The notes beneath the pieces are model-generated. The model saw only the letters and a program-made list of their open reading frames with translations. It did no database searches and was not told the DNA's origin. A stretch of 64,000 bases of DNA from Pedobacter yonginensis (GTDB taxonomy: Bacteria; Bacteroidota; Bacteroidia; Sphingobacteriales; Sphingobacteriaceae), in the NCBI RefSeq assembly GCF_003173595.1, contig NZ_QGNZ01000005.1:62001-126000 (forward strand), written 5' to 3'. The translations under genes and the position numbers were made by a program. Numbering within the stretch: the stretch's first letter is position 1; each line of letters opens with the position of its first letter. This document shows, piece by piece, positions 1 to 9,063 of the stretch.

Positions 1-86
1 AATTAAGGGGTTCTATAATTTAAAAATTTAATTAGATTTGCCGACTTGTTAAAAAACAGCCAAAGACAAATTATTTTAAACAAACA

Positions 87-3068
87 ATGCAAGGAAAAGG
101 TTTTATTAAGTTTATAGCGATAGTATTAGCTATCGTTTGTGCGTATGCACTTTCTTTTACTCTGGTAGCATCCAGTGTAGAAAAAGACGCAAAAAACTAT
201 GCGAAAGGTGATTTAGCCAAAGAAAAGGCTTATTTAGATTCGATGAGCACGGAGAAAGTTTATCCAGTAGTTGGGTTTACTTACGGAGAGGTTAAAGCGA
301 AAGAGATTAATTTAGGTTTAGACTTAAAAGGTGGTATGAATGTAACGATGGAGATATCGTTAGCGGAATTGGTTAAATCTTTAGCGGGAAACCCTACTGA
401 TGCAAACTTTAACAAAGCCATTCAAAATGCTCAAGCCCAATTAAACGCTGGTGGTAAAGATTACATCAAAATATTTGTTGATGAATTTGAAAAATTAAGC
501 CCTGGTGTAAAACTTGCAGATTATTTCTCTAACCAAGACAATGCTTCACAGTTAAAAGCAAGCGCAAGCAATAGTGAGGTAGAATCTTTCTTGGAGAAAG
601 AGGCCACAAGTGCTATCGACCGTTCGTTTACTGTTTTACGTTCTCGTATTGATGGTTTCGGAGTTGTAAGTCCGAACATGCAAAAACAAGAAGGCAGTAA
701 CCGCATCTTAATCGAGATGCCAGGTGTGCAGGATAAAGATCGTATTGCTAAACTTTTACAAGGTTCTGCCGAGTTACAGTTTTGGCAAGTATATCAAGTA
801 CAAGAGGTTGCGCCTTTATTAGAAAATATAAACAAAACCTTAGCGGCGACCCTAAAAGTTGCTACGCCTGCTAAAACCGATTCTACAGCAAAACCTGCTG
901 AAGGCGGTAAATTAGCTGGTTTAGAAAAAGCTTCTGCTAAAGATAGCACAACTAAAGGTGGCAAACTTGCTGGCTTAGGTAAAAAAGATTCTACAGCTGC
1001 AAGAGCGGAGTTACTAAAATCTAACCCACTTTATGCAGTTTTAAACTTACCAATTTACCAAGGCGAAAACGGCCAACAACAACTTATGCCAGGTGCAGTT
1101 GTGGGTATGTCGTTACAAAAAGATACGGCTAAAGTAAACGCTTACTTAAAACTTCCAGAAGTTGTTGCTGCAATTCCTTCTACAATGAAGTTTATGTGGA
1201 GCGTTAAGCCAAGAGAAGGTTCTAAAGTTTTCGAATTATATGCCATTAAAGTTGTAAGTGCCGATGGAAAACCGGATTTAGGTGGTGAAGCCATTAGCGA
1301 TTCGCGTGCAGACTTTGACCAAAAAGGTAAACCAGAGGTAACCATGTACATGACCAGCGAAGGTGCTGCGAAATGGAAAAAAATTACCGCAGAAGCTGCT
1401 GCTGATGCAAACAATAAAAAATCTATTGCAATTGTTTTAGATAACATGGTTTATTCTGCTCCAACGGTTCAGAATGAAATTGCTGGTGGTGTTTCTTCAA
1501 TCACAGGTAACTTTACCCAAGCAGATACTAAAGATTTATCAAACATTTTAAAAGCGGGTAAATTACCTGCCCCAGCACGTATTGCTGGTAGTTATGTTGT
1601 TGGGCCTACTTTGGGTGCGCAAGCCATTCACGATGGTTTAATCTCTTTCGTGATTGCGTTTATCGTAATCCTGATCTTCATGGCATTGTATTATCACCGT
1701 GCGGGTTGGGTAGCTAACTTTGCCTTGTTAATCAACTTATTCTTCATTATTGGTATTTTGGTATCATTAGGTGCAGTTTTAACATTGCCTGGTATTGCCG
1801 GTATCGTGTTAACTATTGGTTTATCGGTAGATGCAAACATCCTAATTTTCGAACGTGTACGTGAGGAACTGGCTTTAGGCAAGAACATTCCCACGGCCAT
1901 TAAAGAAGGTTTTAAACATGCCATGCCATCTATCCTAGATGCAAACATTACCGTATTTATTTTAGGTGCTATTCTTTATGCGTTTGGTAGCGGGCCGGTA
2001 CAAGGTTTTGCAACTACGTTGTGTATTGGTATTCTATCGTCGTTATTTGCAGCGGTTGCCATTTCGAGAGTTGTATTTGAAGGAATGCTAAGTCGTAAAA
2101 TGGAAATCAGTTTCGATAATAACTTTACACGAAATGCATTTAAAAACCTTGCGTTCAACTTTGTTGGTCGTCGTAAAATATACTACATCATCTCAACTGT
2201 AATTATTCTTGCAGGTATTGGTATGTACTTCAAAAACGGTGGTTTAAACTTAGGTGTAGATTTTAAAGGTGGTAGAACTTATTTGGTTCACTTTAATAAA
2301 GCAGTAAATACTGAAGATATTAAAGCCAAATTAACGCCTGTTTTTGGAAACGAAACACCAGAGGTTAAAACTGCTGGCGAGGCAAGCAATGTAAAAATCA
2401 CGACTACATTCCACATCGAAGATCAAGACATTAAAACCGATAAAGTTGTTGAAGATGCTCTGAAAAAAGGTTTAACTGGCGATACCTACAAAATTGAAAG
2501 CTCGCAAAAAGTTACACCAATCATTGCTAGTGATATCGTAAATGGTGCTTTCTATGCTGTATTGATTTCATGTATCTTCATGTTCATCTACATTGTGGTA
2601 CGTTTCAAGAAATGGCAATATGGTTTAGGTGCGGTATTGGCATTGTTCCATGATGTGCTTATGGTACTATCTTTCTATACCATTTTAGATGGCGTTTTAC
2701 CATTCTCTTTAGAAATTGGACAAGATTTCATTGCCGCTATTTTAACAGTAATGGGTTATACCATGACAGAAACTGTAGTTGTTTTCGATCGTATCCGCGA
2801 GCGTTTAAAAGAAGCTGGTAAAGATGATTTACATGGTGAAGCTCGTAACAACTTAATTAACTTCGCATTAAACAGCACATTAAGTCGTACAATTTTGACT
2901 TCATTAACTGTATTCTTCGTGTTATTGGTAATCTTTATTTTCGGTGGCGATAGCATTCGTGGATTCATCTTCGCATTGTTAATTGGTCGTATCATTGGTA
3001 CATATTCATCATTATGTATCTCTACGCCTATCGTAATCGATTTAGGTAGCTCTGAAGAAAAAAAGTAG
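87..3068 (+). CDS. secDF: Protein translocase subunit SecDF (fused SecD-SecF)
   Basis: Accessory membrane subunit of the Sec translocon that uses the proton gradient to help pull exported proteins to the periplasmic side. The 993-residue protein joins SecD and SecF, as is usual in Bacteroidota. A first membrane segment lies at about 7-28. The SecD signature LGLDLKGG is at 76-83 and the SecF counterpart LGVDFKGG near 720. Two blocks of membrane segments (about 505-690 and 830-985) belong to the SecD and SecF halves. An Ala/Lys/Ser-rich stretch at about 255-305 holds the heptad GGKLAGL twice and looks like a lineage-specific insertion in the periplasmic domain. The gene is monocistronic, with a strong terminator 27 bases after the stop. 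Identification is very secure. Confidence 0.98.
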   Translation: MQGKGFIKFIAIVLAIVCAYALSFTLVASSVEKDAKNYAKGDLAKEKAYLDSMSTEKVYPVVGFTYGEVKAKEINLGLDLKGGMNVTMEISLAELVKSLAGNPTDANFNKAIQNAQAQLNAGGKDYIKIFVDEFEKLSPGVKLADYFSNQDNASQLKASASNSEVESFLEKEATSAIDRSFTVLRSRIDGFGVVSPNMQKQEGSNRILIEMPGVQDKDRIAKLLQGSAELQFWQVYQVQEVAPLLENINKTLAATLKVATPAKTDSTAKPAEGGKLAGLEKASAKDSTTKGGKLAGLGKKDSTAARAELLKSNPLYAVLNLPIYQGENGQQQLMPGAVVGMSLQKDTAKVNAYLKLPEVVAAIPSTMKFMWSVKPREGSKVFELYAIKVVSADGKPDLGGEAISDSRADFDQKGKPEVTMYMTSEGAAKWKKITAEAAADANNKKSIAIVLDNMVYSAPTVQNEIAGGVSSITGNFTQADTKDLSNILKAGKLPAPARIAGSYVVGPTLGAQAIHDGLISFVIAFIVILIFMALYYHRAGWVANFALLINLFFIIGILVSLGAVLTLPGIAGIVLTIGLSVDANILIFERVREELALGKNIPTAIKEGFKHAMPSILDANITVFILGAILYAFGSGPVQGFATTLCIGILSSLFAAVAISRVVFEGMLSRKMEISFDNNFTRNAFKNLAFNFVGRRKIYYIISTVIILAGIGMYFKNGGLNLGVDFKGGRTYLVHFNKAVNTEDIKAKLTPVFGNETPEVKTAGEASNVKITTTFHIEDQDIKTDKVVEDALKKGLTGDTYKIESSQKVTPIIASDIVNGAFYAVLISCIFMFIYIVVRFKKWQYGLGAVLALFHDVLMVLSFYTILDGVLPFSLEIGQDFIAAILTVMGYTMTETVVVFDRIRERLKEAGKDDLHGEARNNLINFALNSTLSRTILTSLTVFFVLLVIFIFGGDSIRGFIFALLIGRIIGTYSSLCISTPIVIDLGSSEEKK

Positions 3069-3094
3069 GACGATTATAAATTCAAATTTATACC

Positions 3095-3126
3095 AACGCC
3101 TCGATGAAAATCGGGGCGTTTTTTTG
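3095..3126 (+). terminator. Rho-independent terminator of secDF
   Basis: An 11-bp stem (AACGCCTCGAT with ATCGGGGCGTT, one G-U pair) closes a GAAA loop and is followed by a T run. It lies just behind the secDF stop. Confidence 0.9.
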
Positions 3127-3156
3127 TGGTTAATCTTCGAGTTTAGTCTCTCGAAA

Positions 3157-3378
3157 CATTAAATCTATATTCATTCAGCTTTGGCAACTGACCAAATAAT
3201 TATGTTTTGGAAAGCACTTGCAGTAACTCTTTTGTACATGCAGTCCTGCTGTACACTTTACTTCGCTGCGCTTCGTGCTCGTTTCCATCAGGTTTAATTT
3301 ACGCAGAACAGTACTAGAAATTTCCACTGCTAAAATGAGTGAAAGAGTGAAAGAATGAGTGAATGAATGGTGGGTCAG
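3157..3378 (+). repeat. ~220-bp direct repeat, copy 1
   Basis: This segment and 3411-3628 are almost identical over their whole length. They are separated by 32 bases in the gene-free stretch 3069-3741. Each copy contains a hairpin made of TGTACA/GCAG and CTGC/TGTACA arms (3233-3255 here) and ends in a GAATGA-rich tract followed by TGGGTCAG. I recognise no transposase, terminal inverted repeat or conserved gene in it. Confidence 0.85.
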
Positions 3379-3410
3379 CTTAGTAGTGCCACGTTTGGCG
3401 TCTTATCCAA

Positions 3411-3628
3411 CATTAAATTTATATTCATTGAGCTTTGGCAACTGACCAAATAATTATGTTTTGGAAAGCACTTGCAGTAACTCTTTTGTACATGCAGTCC
3501 TGCTGTACACTTTACTTCGCTGCGCTTCTTGCTCGTTTCCATCAAGTTTAATTTACGCAGAACAGTACTAGAAATTTCCCCTCCTATAATGAATGAATGA
3601 CTGAAAGAATGAATGATTGGTGGGTCAG
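3411..3628 (+). repeat. ~220-bp direct repeat, copy 2
   Basis: Second copy of the unit at 3157-3378, at an offset of 254 bases at the left edge and 250 at the right edge, so a few bases were lost in the GAATGA tract. The TGTACA hairpin recurs at 3487-3509. The remaining ~110 bases before the NADH dehydrogenase gene should hold its promoter; a TTACTTTAG element at about 3715 resembles a -7 box with one mismatch. Confidence 0.85.
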
Positions 3629-3741
3629 TCATACCAAAGTTATTTCTCCATGCAATAAGGTTATGAATGTGCTAAGCGCCCCACAGCCCTAAACCTTTTA
3701 GCTATCTTTTTGTTACTTTAGCAACACATTAACAAAAGAAA

Positions 3742-5067
3742 ATGGATTTACAACTTCCGAAAAGCGAATACCCAAGAGTAGTTATAGTAGGCGGTGGATT
3801 TGGTGGAATAGAACTGGCTAAACGATTAAAAAACAAACCTTTCCAGGTAGTTATGTTAGATAAACACAACTATCATACCTTTCAGCCACTATTGTATCAG
3901 GTAGCAACGGGTGGCCTTGAGGCAGATTCTATCGCTTTTCCATTACGGAAGATTTTTAAGGGGCAGAAAAATTTAATTTTCAGGGTTACAAAAGTGAAGG
4001 AAGTTAATGCAGGTGAAAACTGCCTGCTTACAGATATCGGCAAAATAAATTACGATTACCTCGTGATTGCAACAGGTTCTACTAGTAACTTTTTTGGCAA
4101 CAAAGAAATTGAAACCAACTCAATGCCCATGAAATCGATACCAGAGGCATTGGATTTGAGAAGTCTGATTCTGCAAAATTTCGAAAAATCGTTAATTGAA
4201 ACAGATCTAGATAAAAAAAGTGCATTATTGAATTTCGTAGTTGTAGGTGGTGGACCAACAGGGGTTGAAACCTCTGGGGCAATTGCCGAACTTAAGAAGC
4301 ATGTAATTCCGAATGATTATCCTGAGATGGATTTAAGCAAGGTAAACATTTACTTGGTTGAAAATTCACCAGAACTTTTGGGCGTAATGTCTCCACAAGC
4401 ACAAAAAAAATCAAAAGATTTTTTAACGGAAATGGGTGTGCAGGTGATGAACGAGACTCGGGTTTTGGGCTACGATGGTCATACCCTATCCCTTCAAGAT
4501 AAACCAGCGATACTGAGCGCTACCGTAATTTGGAGCGCTGGTGTTAAAGGAGAAGTTTTAGGTGGCTTGGATGAAGCCGAAATTGTACGCGGCGGAAGAT
4601 TAAAAACCGATACTCAAAACTTGGTAGTTGGCTACAACAATGTTTATGCAATTGGCGACGTTGCTGCAATTATAACGGAAGAAACACCAAACGGACATCC
4701 CGGTGTTGCACCTGCGGCAATCCAACAAGGGCATCATTTGGCCAAAAATTTAATCAACTTGAGTTTGAATAAGCCCCTAGAGCCATTTAAATATTTCGAT
4801 AAGGGTTCTATGGCAACTGTAGGAAGAAACAAAGCGGTTGTAGATATTGGCAAAATCCGTTTTCAGGGCGTATTTGCTTGGTTTACATGGATGTTTGTTC
4901 ACCTGATGACCTTGGTTGGCTTTAGAAATAAGATTATCGTTTTCGTAAACTGGCTTTGGAGCTATTTTAGTTACGATCGCGGAACCAGATTAATTATTAG
5001 AACCTTCGCAAAAGATAGAAGTGTAGATTATCGAGCAGAGGCAAATACTGTAAAGGAAGTACATTAA
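3742..5067 (+). CDS. ndh: Type II NADH dehydrogenase (NDH-2) family FAD oxidoreductase
   Basis: Non-proton-pumping enzyme that passes electrons from NADH through FAD to a membrane quinone. The 441-residue protein has the FAD-binding Rossmann motif VVIVGGGFGG at 13-22. A second dinucleotide motif, VVVGGGPTGVE, begins near 165, and the FAD-binding YAIGDVAA is near 302. The C-terminal ~70 residues are rich in Trp, Phe and Val and fit the amphipathic membrane anchor of NDH-2. The length fits the family (about 400-450). It is monocistronic. The gene sits between the 220-bp repeat pair and HMG-CoA lyase, with no functional link apparent. Confidence 0.92.
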   Translation: MDLQLPKSEYPRVVIVGGGFGGIELAKRLKNKPFQVVMLDKHNYHTFQPLLYQVATGGLEADSIAFPLRKIFKGQKNLIFRVTKVKEVNAGENCLLTDIGKINYDYLVIATGSTSNFFGNKEIETNSMPMKSIPEALDLRSLILQNFEKSLIETDLDKKSALLNFVVVGGGPTGVETSGAIAELKKHVIPNDYPEMDLSKVNIYLVENSPELLGVMSPQAQKKSKDFLTEMGVQVMNETRVLGYDGHTLSLQDKPAILSATVIWSAGVKGEVLGGLDEAEIVRGGRLKTDTQNLVVGYNNVYAIGDVAAIITEETPNGHPGVAPAAIQQGHHLAKNLINLSLNKPLEPFKYFDKGSMATVGRNKAVVDIGKIRFQGVFAWFTWMFVHLMTLVGFRNKIIVFVNWLWSYFSYDRGTRLIIRTFAKDRSVDYRAEANTVKEVH

Positions 5068-5159
5068 AGTATAACCTGAGCCGTTTTTGTTGGGTGTTGC
5101 TTCAAAAACTTCTTGTTTATAAAAAACTTTGCTCAACTTAGCTGTAAACCAAATTAAAT

Positions 5160-6020
5160 ATGAGTAACGAAGAATTCAAGTTAGTAGAATGCCCTCGTGA
5201 TGCCATGCAGGGATTACATGATTTTATTCCAACTCAACTAAAATCGGAATACTTGAATTTGTTATTGCAGGTTGGCTTTCACACCTTAGATTTTGGCAGT
5301 TTTGTTTCGCCAAGAGCGATTCCTCAGATGGCAGATACCGCAGAAGTTTTGGCTAATTTGGATTTAGGCAACACCACAACCAAGCTACTCGCCATTGTAG
5401 CCAATTTAAGGGGCGTAGAAGACGCTGTAAAACATCAAGAGATTGATTACTTGGGATTCCCTTTCTCTATCTCAGAAACCTTTCAACAACGTAATACCAA
5501 CTCCAGTATAGCTGAGTCCTTAAACACAGTTGAAGAAATGCTTTTATTGTGTGATCAAAACAATAAGAAAGCAGTTGTATATTTATCAATGGGATTTGGA
5601 AATCCTTATGGTGATGAATGGAATTACGAGATTATAGAAAAATGGGCCGATATTTTGGTGAGTAAAGGTGTGGCAATTCTTTCTTTGTCTGACACCGTTG
5701 GTGTTTCTACCCCAGAAAAGATAAGCAGCATTTTACCGAAAATGATAGATAAGTTTAACAAAACCGAGATTGGAGTTCACTTACATTCAGCGCCCAACCA
5801 ACGTTTTGAGAAGATTGAAGCGGCATACAATTCGGGTGTTAAACGGATAGACTCGGCGTTGAAAGGTTTTGGCGGCTGCCCTATGGCTGCTGATGATCTA
5901 ACAGGAAACATTGCCACGGAGGATGTAATTGCCTATTTAAATAGCAGAGGAGAAAATTTAGAGATCAATATGGACAAATGGAAAGAGGCAGTTGTACTAT
6001 CCGAGAAAATTTTTGGATAA
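5160..6020 (+). CDS. mvaB: Hydroxymethylglutaryl-CoA lyase
   Basis: Cleaves HMG-CoA to acetoacetate and acetyl-CoA, the last step of leucine breakdown. The protein (286 residues) has the TIM-barrel HMGL-like signature. An ECPRDAMQ segment near the N-terminus carries the Arg-Asp pair of the family, FVSPRAIPQMAD follows at about 50-60, and the Gly-rich GGCPMA...TGNIATEDV loop with the mobile catalytic Cys is near 237-255. It stands alone, 92 bases after the NDH-2 gene on the same strand, and no other leucine-catabolic gene is adjacent. The family also contains homocitrate and isopropylmalate synthases, but the Cys-loop favours the lyase. Confidence 0.93.
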   Translation: MSNEEFKLVECPRDAMQGLHDFIPTQLKSEYLNLLLQVGFHTLDFGSFVSPRAIPQMADTAEVLANLDLGNTTTKLLAIVANLRGVEDAVKHQEIDYLGFPFSISETFQQRNTNSSIAESLNTVEEMLLLCDQNNKKAVVYLSMGFGNPYGDEWNYEIIEKWADILVSKGVAILSLSDTVGVSTPEKISSILPKMIDKFNKTEIGVHLHSAPNQRFEKIEAAYNSGVKRIDSALKGFGGCPMAADDLTGNIATEDVIAYLNSRGENLEINMDKWKEAVVLSEKIFG

Positions 6021-6235
6021 TTAGCCTGAGTTCGGGATGATAGATAGCGATTGAAACCAACTAAGGCCTTGCAATACATTCAGATTGACGAACTTCTATA
6101 ATTTCTTTTGAAAGTCGTCCACCCTGCTTGATGTATTTAAGCATTGTAATGGCTTTGGTTGTTCTCCATTGCCGCTTAAACCGACTCCATGAATGAACAA
6201 TTGACAAACAAAGGCTTCAATATGACACAGCATTA

Positions 6236-6616
6236 ATGCACATTGCAATTTTGGTAAAGGATTATGACGAAGCCATAGAATTTTATACCAAAAAATTGCA
6301 CTTTGATTTAATTGAAGACACAACTTTAACTGATTCCAAAAGATGGGTATTAGTTAGACCACAAGGAGCCAAAGAATGTGCACTTTTATTGGCTAAAGCC
6401 GTAAATGATACGCAAATAAGCGCAATAGGCAATCAATCTGGCGGCCGTGTCTTCTTATTTTTAAATACCAATAATTTCGATCGTGATTATGAAAATCTAA
6501 TTCATAACAACATCAAAATCATTAGGCCACCCACGATATAAAAATATGGTAAAGTGGCCGTTTTTGAAGACTTATACGGCAATCTTTGGGATTTAATTGA
6601 ATCAACTTCGAAATAA
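6236..6616 (+). pseudogene. VOC (glyoxalase/bleomycin-resistance fold) protein, interrupted by an in-frame stop
   Basis: The frame encodes a VOC-superfamily protein opening HIAILVKDYDEAIEFYTKK, with the family pattern of an N-terminal metal-ligand His and a paired beta-alpha-beta fold. Translation stops at 6539-6541 (TAA) after RPPTI. The same frame then resumes without any shift as KYGKVAVFEDLYGNLWDLIE and ends at 6614-6616. That tail is the conserved C-terminal strand of VOC proteins with its metal-ligand Glu, so the stop looks like a single substitution (for example GAA to TAA) in a 126-residue gene. Without the tail one metal ligand is lost and the product is probably inactive. A base-calling error cannot be excluded. 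Confidence 0.8.
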
Positions 6617-6673
6617 ATTTTTGGTTAAATCCCTCACATTGACCCCTGTAATTTAGCCCTTCAAACAATCAAA

Positions 6674-7096
6674 TTAAACCTGCTTAACCATTTTAAAATG
6701 CTGGATACCAGCTTCTTCAAATTGATCTCCCTCTGCAACAAATCCAAATTTTGCATATAAACTCATGGCATCCAACTGGGCATTTAAGTAAATGTAATGC
6801 GCATCTAAAGGTAAATCAGATAAAGCTTCTGCAATTAGTGCACGCCCAACCCCCTGACCTCTAAATTCTTTAAGTACCGCAAAACGCTCTAATTTGTAAC
6901 CCTTATCGGTTTTACGCCATCTGCAAGCGCCACATGGCTGCCCATTGTTAGCGGCAAGAAAATGTATCGATTCATCTTCATGTTCCCATTCCAGTTCGGG
7001 TGGGCAGTTCTGCTCATCAACAAATACAATTTTACGAATGGCAAATACTTTATCTAAATCTTCTGGATGGTTAACTTTTTGGACTAGCAAACTCAT
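6674..7096 (-). CDS. GNAT family N-acetyltransferase
   Basis: Predicted acetyl-CoA dependent acyltransferase of 140 residues; the substrate is unknown. The acetyl-CoA pyrophosphate-binding loop RGQGVGRAL is at 79-87, preceded by the strand LERFAVLKEF, as in small GNAT proteins of the ElaA/YjcF type. The C-terminal YAKFGFVAEGDQFEEAGIQH is also typical. Its ATG overlaps the stop codon of the upstream permease-like gene by one base (TAATG), so the two are probably translated in a coupled way from one message. No cofactor-specific residue points to a substrate. Confidence 0.9.
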   Translation of the reverse strand: MSLLVQKVNHPEDLDKVFAIRKIVFVDEQNCPPELEWEHEDESIHFLAANNGQPCGACRWRKTDKGYKLERFAVLKEFRGQGVGRALIAEALSDLPLDAHYIYLNAQLDAMSLYAKFGFVAEGDQFEEAGIQHFKMVKQV

Positions 7097-7578
7097 TATT
7101 TCTGTTGTTTAAAATGTTTATTTGTTTTTAATTTCATTTCGTTTAACTCTTTAGCTACATCTATAGAGTGCGAACAATGAATATCGGCCTCTTTTTTTGC
7201 AAGTGTAGCAATCGTTACGTAAAATTTATGTAACTGATCCAATTCTTTTTCGCTCAAATCTTCAATATCCACCATTCTATTACTTGCCCCCTGCTGAGCT
7301 GCAATAAGCTCATTTAATTTAAGCTGAATGGCTTTACCATCTTTATTTTGCGCTTTCTGGATTAAAAAAACCATCAAGAAAGTAATGATCGTTGTACCCG
7401 TATTGATGAACAATTGCCAAGTCTCTGAATATTTAAAAAGTGGCCCACTAACAGCCCACAGAATTACAATTGCTGTGGCAGAAATAAAAGCCACCGAGCT
7501 ACCAGTAAATTTTGTTGCAGCATTGGCAAACTTCTCAAAAAAATTATTTTTTGGGGCATCAGGTTTAGACTTTTTCAT
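7096..7578 (-). CDS. Low-affinity iron permease family protein (small membrane protein)
   Basis: This 160-residue protein resembles the family named after yeast low-affinity iron permease. In bacteria its members are short and a role in iron transport is unproven. Two hydrophobic segments, about 29-50 and 57-77, flank a short loop. The C-terminal half is charged and helical (SEKELDQLHKFYVTIATLA), probably cytoplasmic. It is the first gene of a two-gene unit with the GNAT gene. I place the family with moderate certainty from the pattern FEKFANAATKFTGSS followed by the two membrane helices. Confidence 0.75.
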   Translation of the reverse strand: MKKSKPDAPKNNFFEKFANAATKFTGSSVAFISATAIVILWAVSGPLFKYSETWQLFINTGTTIITFLMVFLIQKAQNKDGKAIQLKLNELIAAQQGASNRMVDIEDLSEKELDQLHKFYVTIATLAKKEADIHCSHSIDVAKELNEMKLKTNKHFKQQK

Positions 7579-7605
7579 CGCGATTTGTTTGATTTAAATA
7601 TAGCT

Positions 7606-7647
7606 AAAACAAACAAAAGCGCCATAAGTTTTACAACCTATGGCGCT
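7606..7647 (-). terminator. Hairpin with T tract on the minus strand
   Basis: AGCGCCATA (7618-7626) pairs perfectly with TATGGCGCT (7639-7647). Read leftwards it is followed by a T-rich run (complement of 7606-7617). It would stop leftward transcription from fbaA before the permease gene. It is the second such site, see 7703-7734. Confidence 0.7.
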
Positions 7648-7702
7648 TCGTTAAAGCGATATGCTAAATAACTCAAGTTTGGAATAACAACATCATCTTT
7701 TA

Positions 7703-7734
7703 GAAATAAAAAGACCCTAAAATAAGTGTAGGGT
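7703..7734 (-). terminator. Probable terminator of fbaA
   Basis: ACCCTA (7714-7719) and TAGGGT (7729-7734) form a 6-bp stem. On the minus strand it is followed by CTTTTTATTTC. It lies ~155 bases beyond the fbaA stop. The 309-base gene-free stretch 7579-7887 also contains the 14-base palindrome GCTGAAATTTCAGC (7773-7786). Confidence 0.6.
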
Positions 7735-7772
7735 GACGACTCCTTATAAAATCTTTTAAAACTCGTCCTCAA

Positions 7773-7795
7773 GCTGAAATTTCAGCATCTTAATG
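7773..7795. repeat. GCTGAAATTTCAGC palindrome, related to a dispersed GATGCTGAA...TTCAGCAT hairpin
   Basis: The perfect 14-base palindrome at 7773-7786 continues as ATCTT. Its complement reads AAGATGCTGAAATTTCAGC, close to the hairpin sequence at 56385-56412 (AAGATGCTGAA...TTCAGCATGACG). The two look like members of one dispersed intergenic repeat family. Confidence 0.5.
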
Positions 7796-7887
7796 AAGAT
7801 TTGCTTTGGTCCTTCTCCTATAAACCGAACTCGGATTTAAATAAGTTAAGAATGTTAAAGCTAATTCATCCCTAAAAAATAAAAATG

Positions 7888-8967
7888 TTATAACTTGTCG
7901 TTAGCGTTGATGCAGTTCAAATCTTCGAAAGCAGTAGTTAAACGCTTAACAAAAGTTTCTTCACCTTTACGCAACCAAACGCGAGGATCGTAGTATTTTT
8001 TGTTAGGTTTATCGTCACCGTCTGGATTACCAATTTGGCCTTGAAGGAAAGCTTCATTCTTTTTGTAATATTCTAAAATACCTTCCCAAAATGCCCATTG
8101 CATATCAGTATCAATATTCATTTTAATTGCACCGTACGAAATGGCTTCTCTAATTTCTTCTTGAGAAGAACCCGAACCACCGTGGAAAACGAAGTTAATC
8201 GGTTTCTCAGCAGCCAATCCAAATTTTTCTTTAACAAAATCTTGCGAGTTTTTCAAAATTACAGGTTGCAATTTAACGTTACCTGGTTTATAAACGCCAT
8301 GAACGTTACCAAAAGCAGCAGCAACCGTAAAACGAGGAGAAACTTTGCTTAATTCTTCGTAAGCATAGGCAACTTCGCTTGGTTGAGTGTATAATTTGGA
8401 GCTATCAACATCGCTATTATCTACGCCATCTTCCTCACCACCTGTAACACCAAGTTCAATTTCGATGGTCATATTCATTTTAGCCATACGGGCTAAATAT
8501 TTAGCAGAAATTTCCATGTTTTCCTCGATAGATTCTTCTGATAAATCTAACATGTGAGAAGAAAACAAAGGTTTTCCGGTTTCGGCGAAGAATTTTTCTC
8601 CATGGTCTAAAAGGCCATCAATCCAAGGTAATAATTTTTTAGCGGCGTGGTCGGTATGTAAAACCACGGCAACACCATAATGCTCTGCCAATAAATGTAC
8701 ATGTTTAGCTGCCGATACAGCACCTAAAATACATGCTTGCAATTTCTCATTATCTAAAGATTTACCCGCATAAAACTGAGCACCCCCATTAGATAATTGA
8801 ATCATAACAGGCGAATTTACTGCCTTTGCAGTTTCTAATACCGCATTAACCGTGTTTGTACCGGTTACGTTTACTGCTGGTAAAGCAAACTGATGTTTTT
8901 TAGCCTGCTCAAACAATTCTTGAACGGCATCTCCGTAAATTACGCCTTTGTAGCCTTTTAAACTCAT
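7888..8967 (-). CDS. fbaA: Class II fructose-bisphosphate aldolase
   Basis: Zinc enzyme of glycolysis and gluconeogenesis that interconverts fructose 1,6-bisphosphate with dihydroxyacetone phosphate and glyceraldehyde 3-phosphate. It has 359 residues, the length of class IIA enzymes such as E. coli FbaA. The zinc-binding LHTDHAA is near 103-109, the GVTGGEEDGVDN loop near 175-185, and FHGGSGSS with a further phosphate-binding glycine turn near 265. It is divergent from accD, and the two share a 206-base intergenic region with a long inverted repeat. Leftward transcription ends at one of two hairpins at 7606-7734. Confidence 0.97.
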   Translation of the reverse strand: MSLKGYKGVIYGDAVQELFEQAKKHQFALPAVNVTGTNTVNAVLETAKAVNSPVMIQLSNGGAQFYAGKSLDNEKLQACILGAVSAAKHVHLLAEHYGVAVVLHTDHAAKKLLPWIDGLLDHGEKFFAETGKPLFSSHMLDLSEESIEENMEISAKYLARMAKMNMTIEIELGVTGGEEDGVDNSDVDSSKLYTQPSEVAYAYEELSKVSPRFTVAAAFGNVHGVYKPGNVKLQPVILKNSQDFVKEKFGLAAEKPINFVFHGGSGSSQEEIREAISYGAIKMNIDTDMQWAFWEGILEYYKKNEAFLQGQIGNPDGDDKPNKKYYDPRVWLRKGEETFVKRLTTAFEDLNCINANDKL

Positions 8968-9063
8968 TTCTTGTTAATTTTATTAAGTCCGAAGTTATAA
9001 AAAAAAATAACATTTTATACTTTTATAACAATACATTTATTTGTTTAACAACCAAATAAGGCA

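Noticed and set aside
3375..3632. 85-codon frame on the minus strand inside the second 220-bp repeat
   Set aside because: It follows the repeat rather than any gene; the matching part of copy 1 lacks a start and has different ends, and the product is Cys/His/Ser-rich without a recognisable fold.
6096..6323. 75-codon minus-strand frame overlapping the VOC gene
   Set aside because: Overlaps a much better supported gene on the other strand, and the product has no familiar motif.
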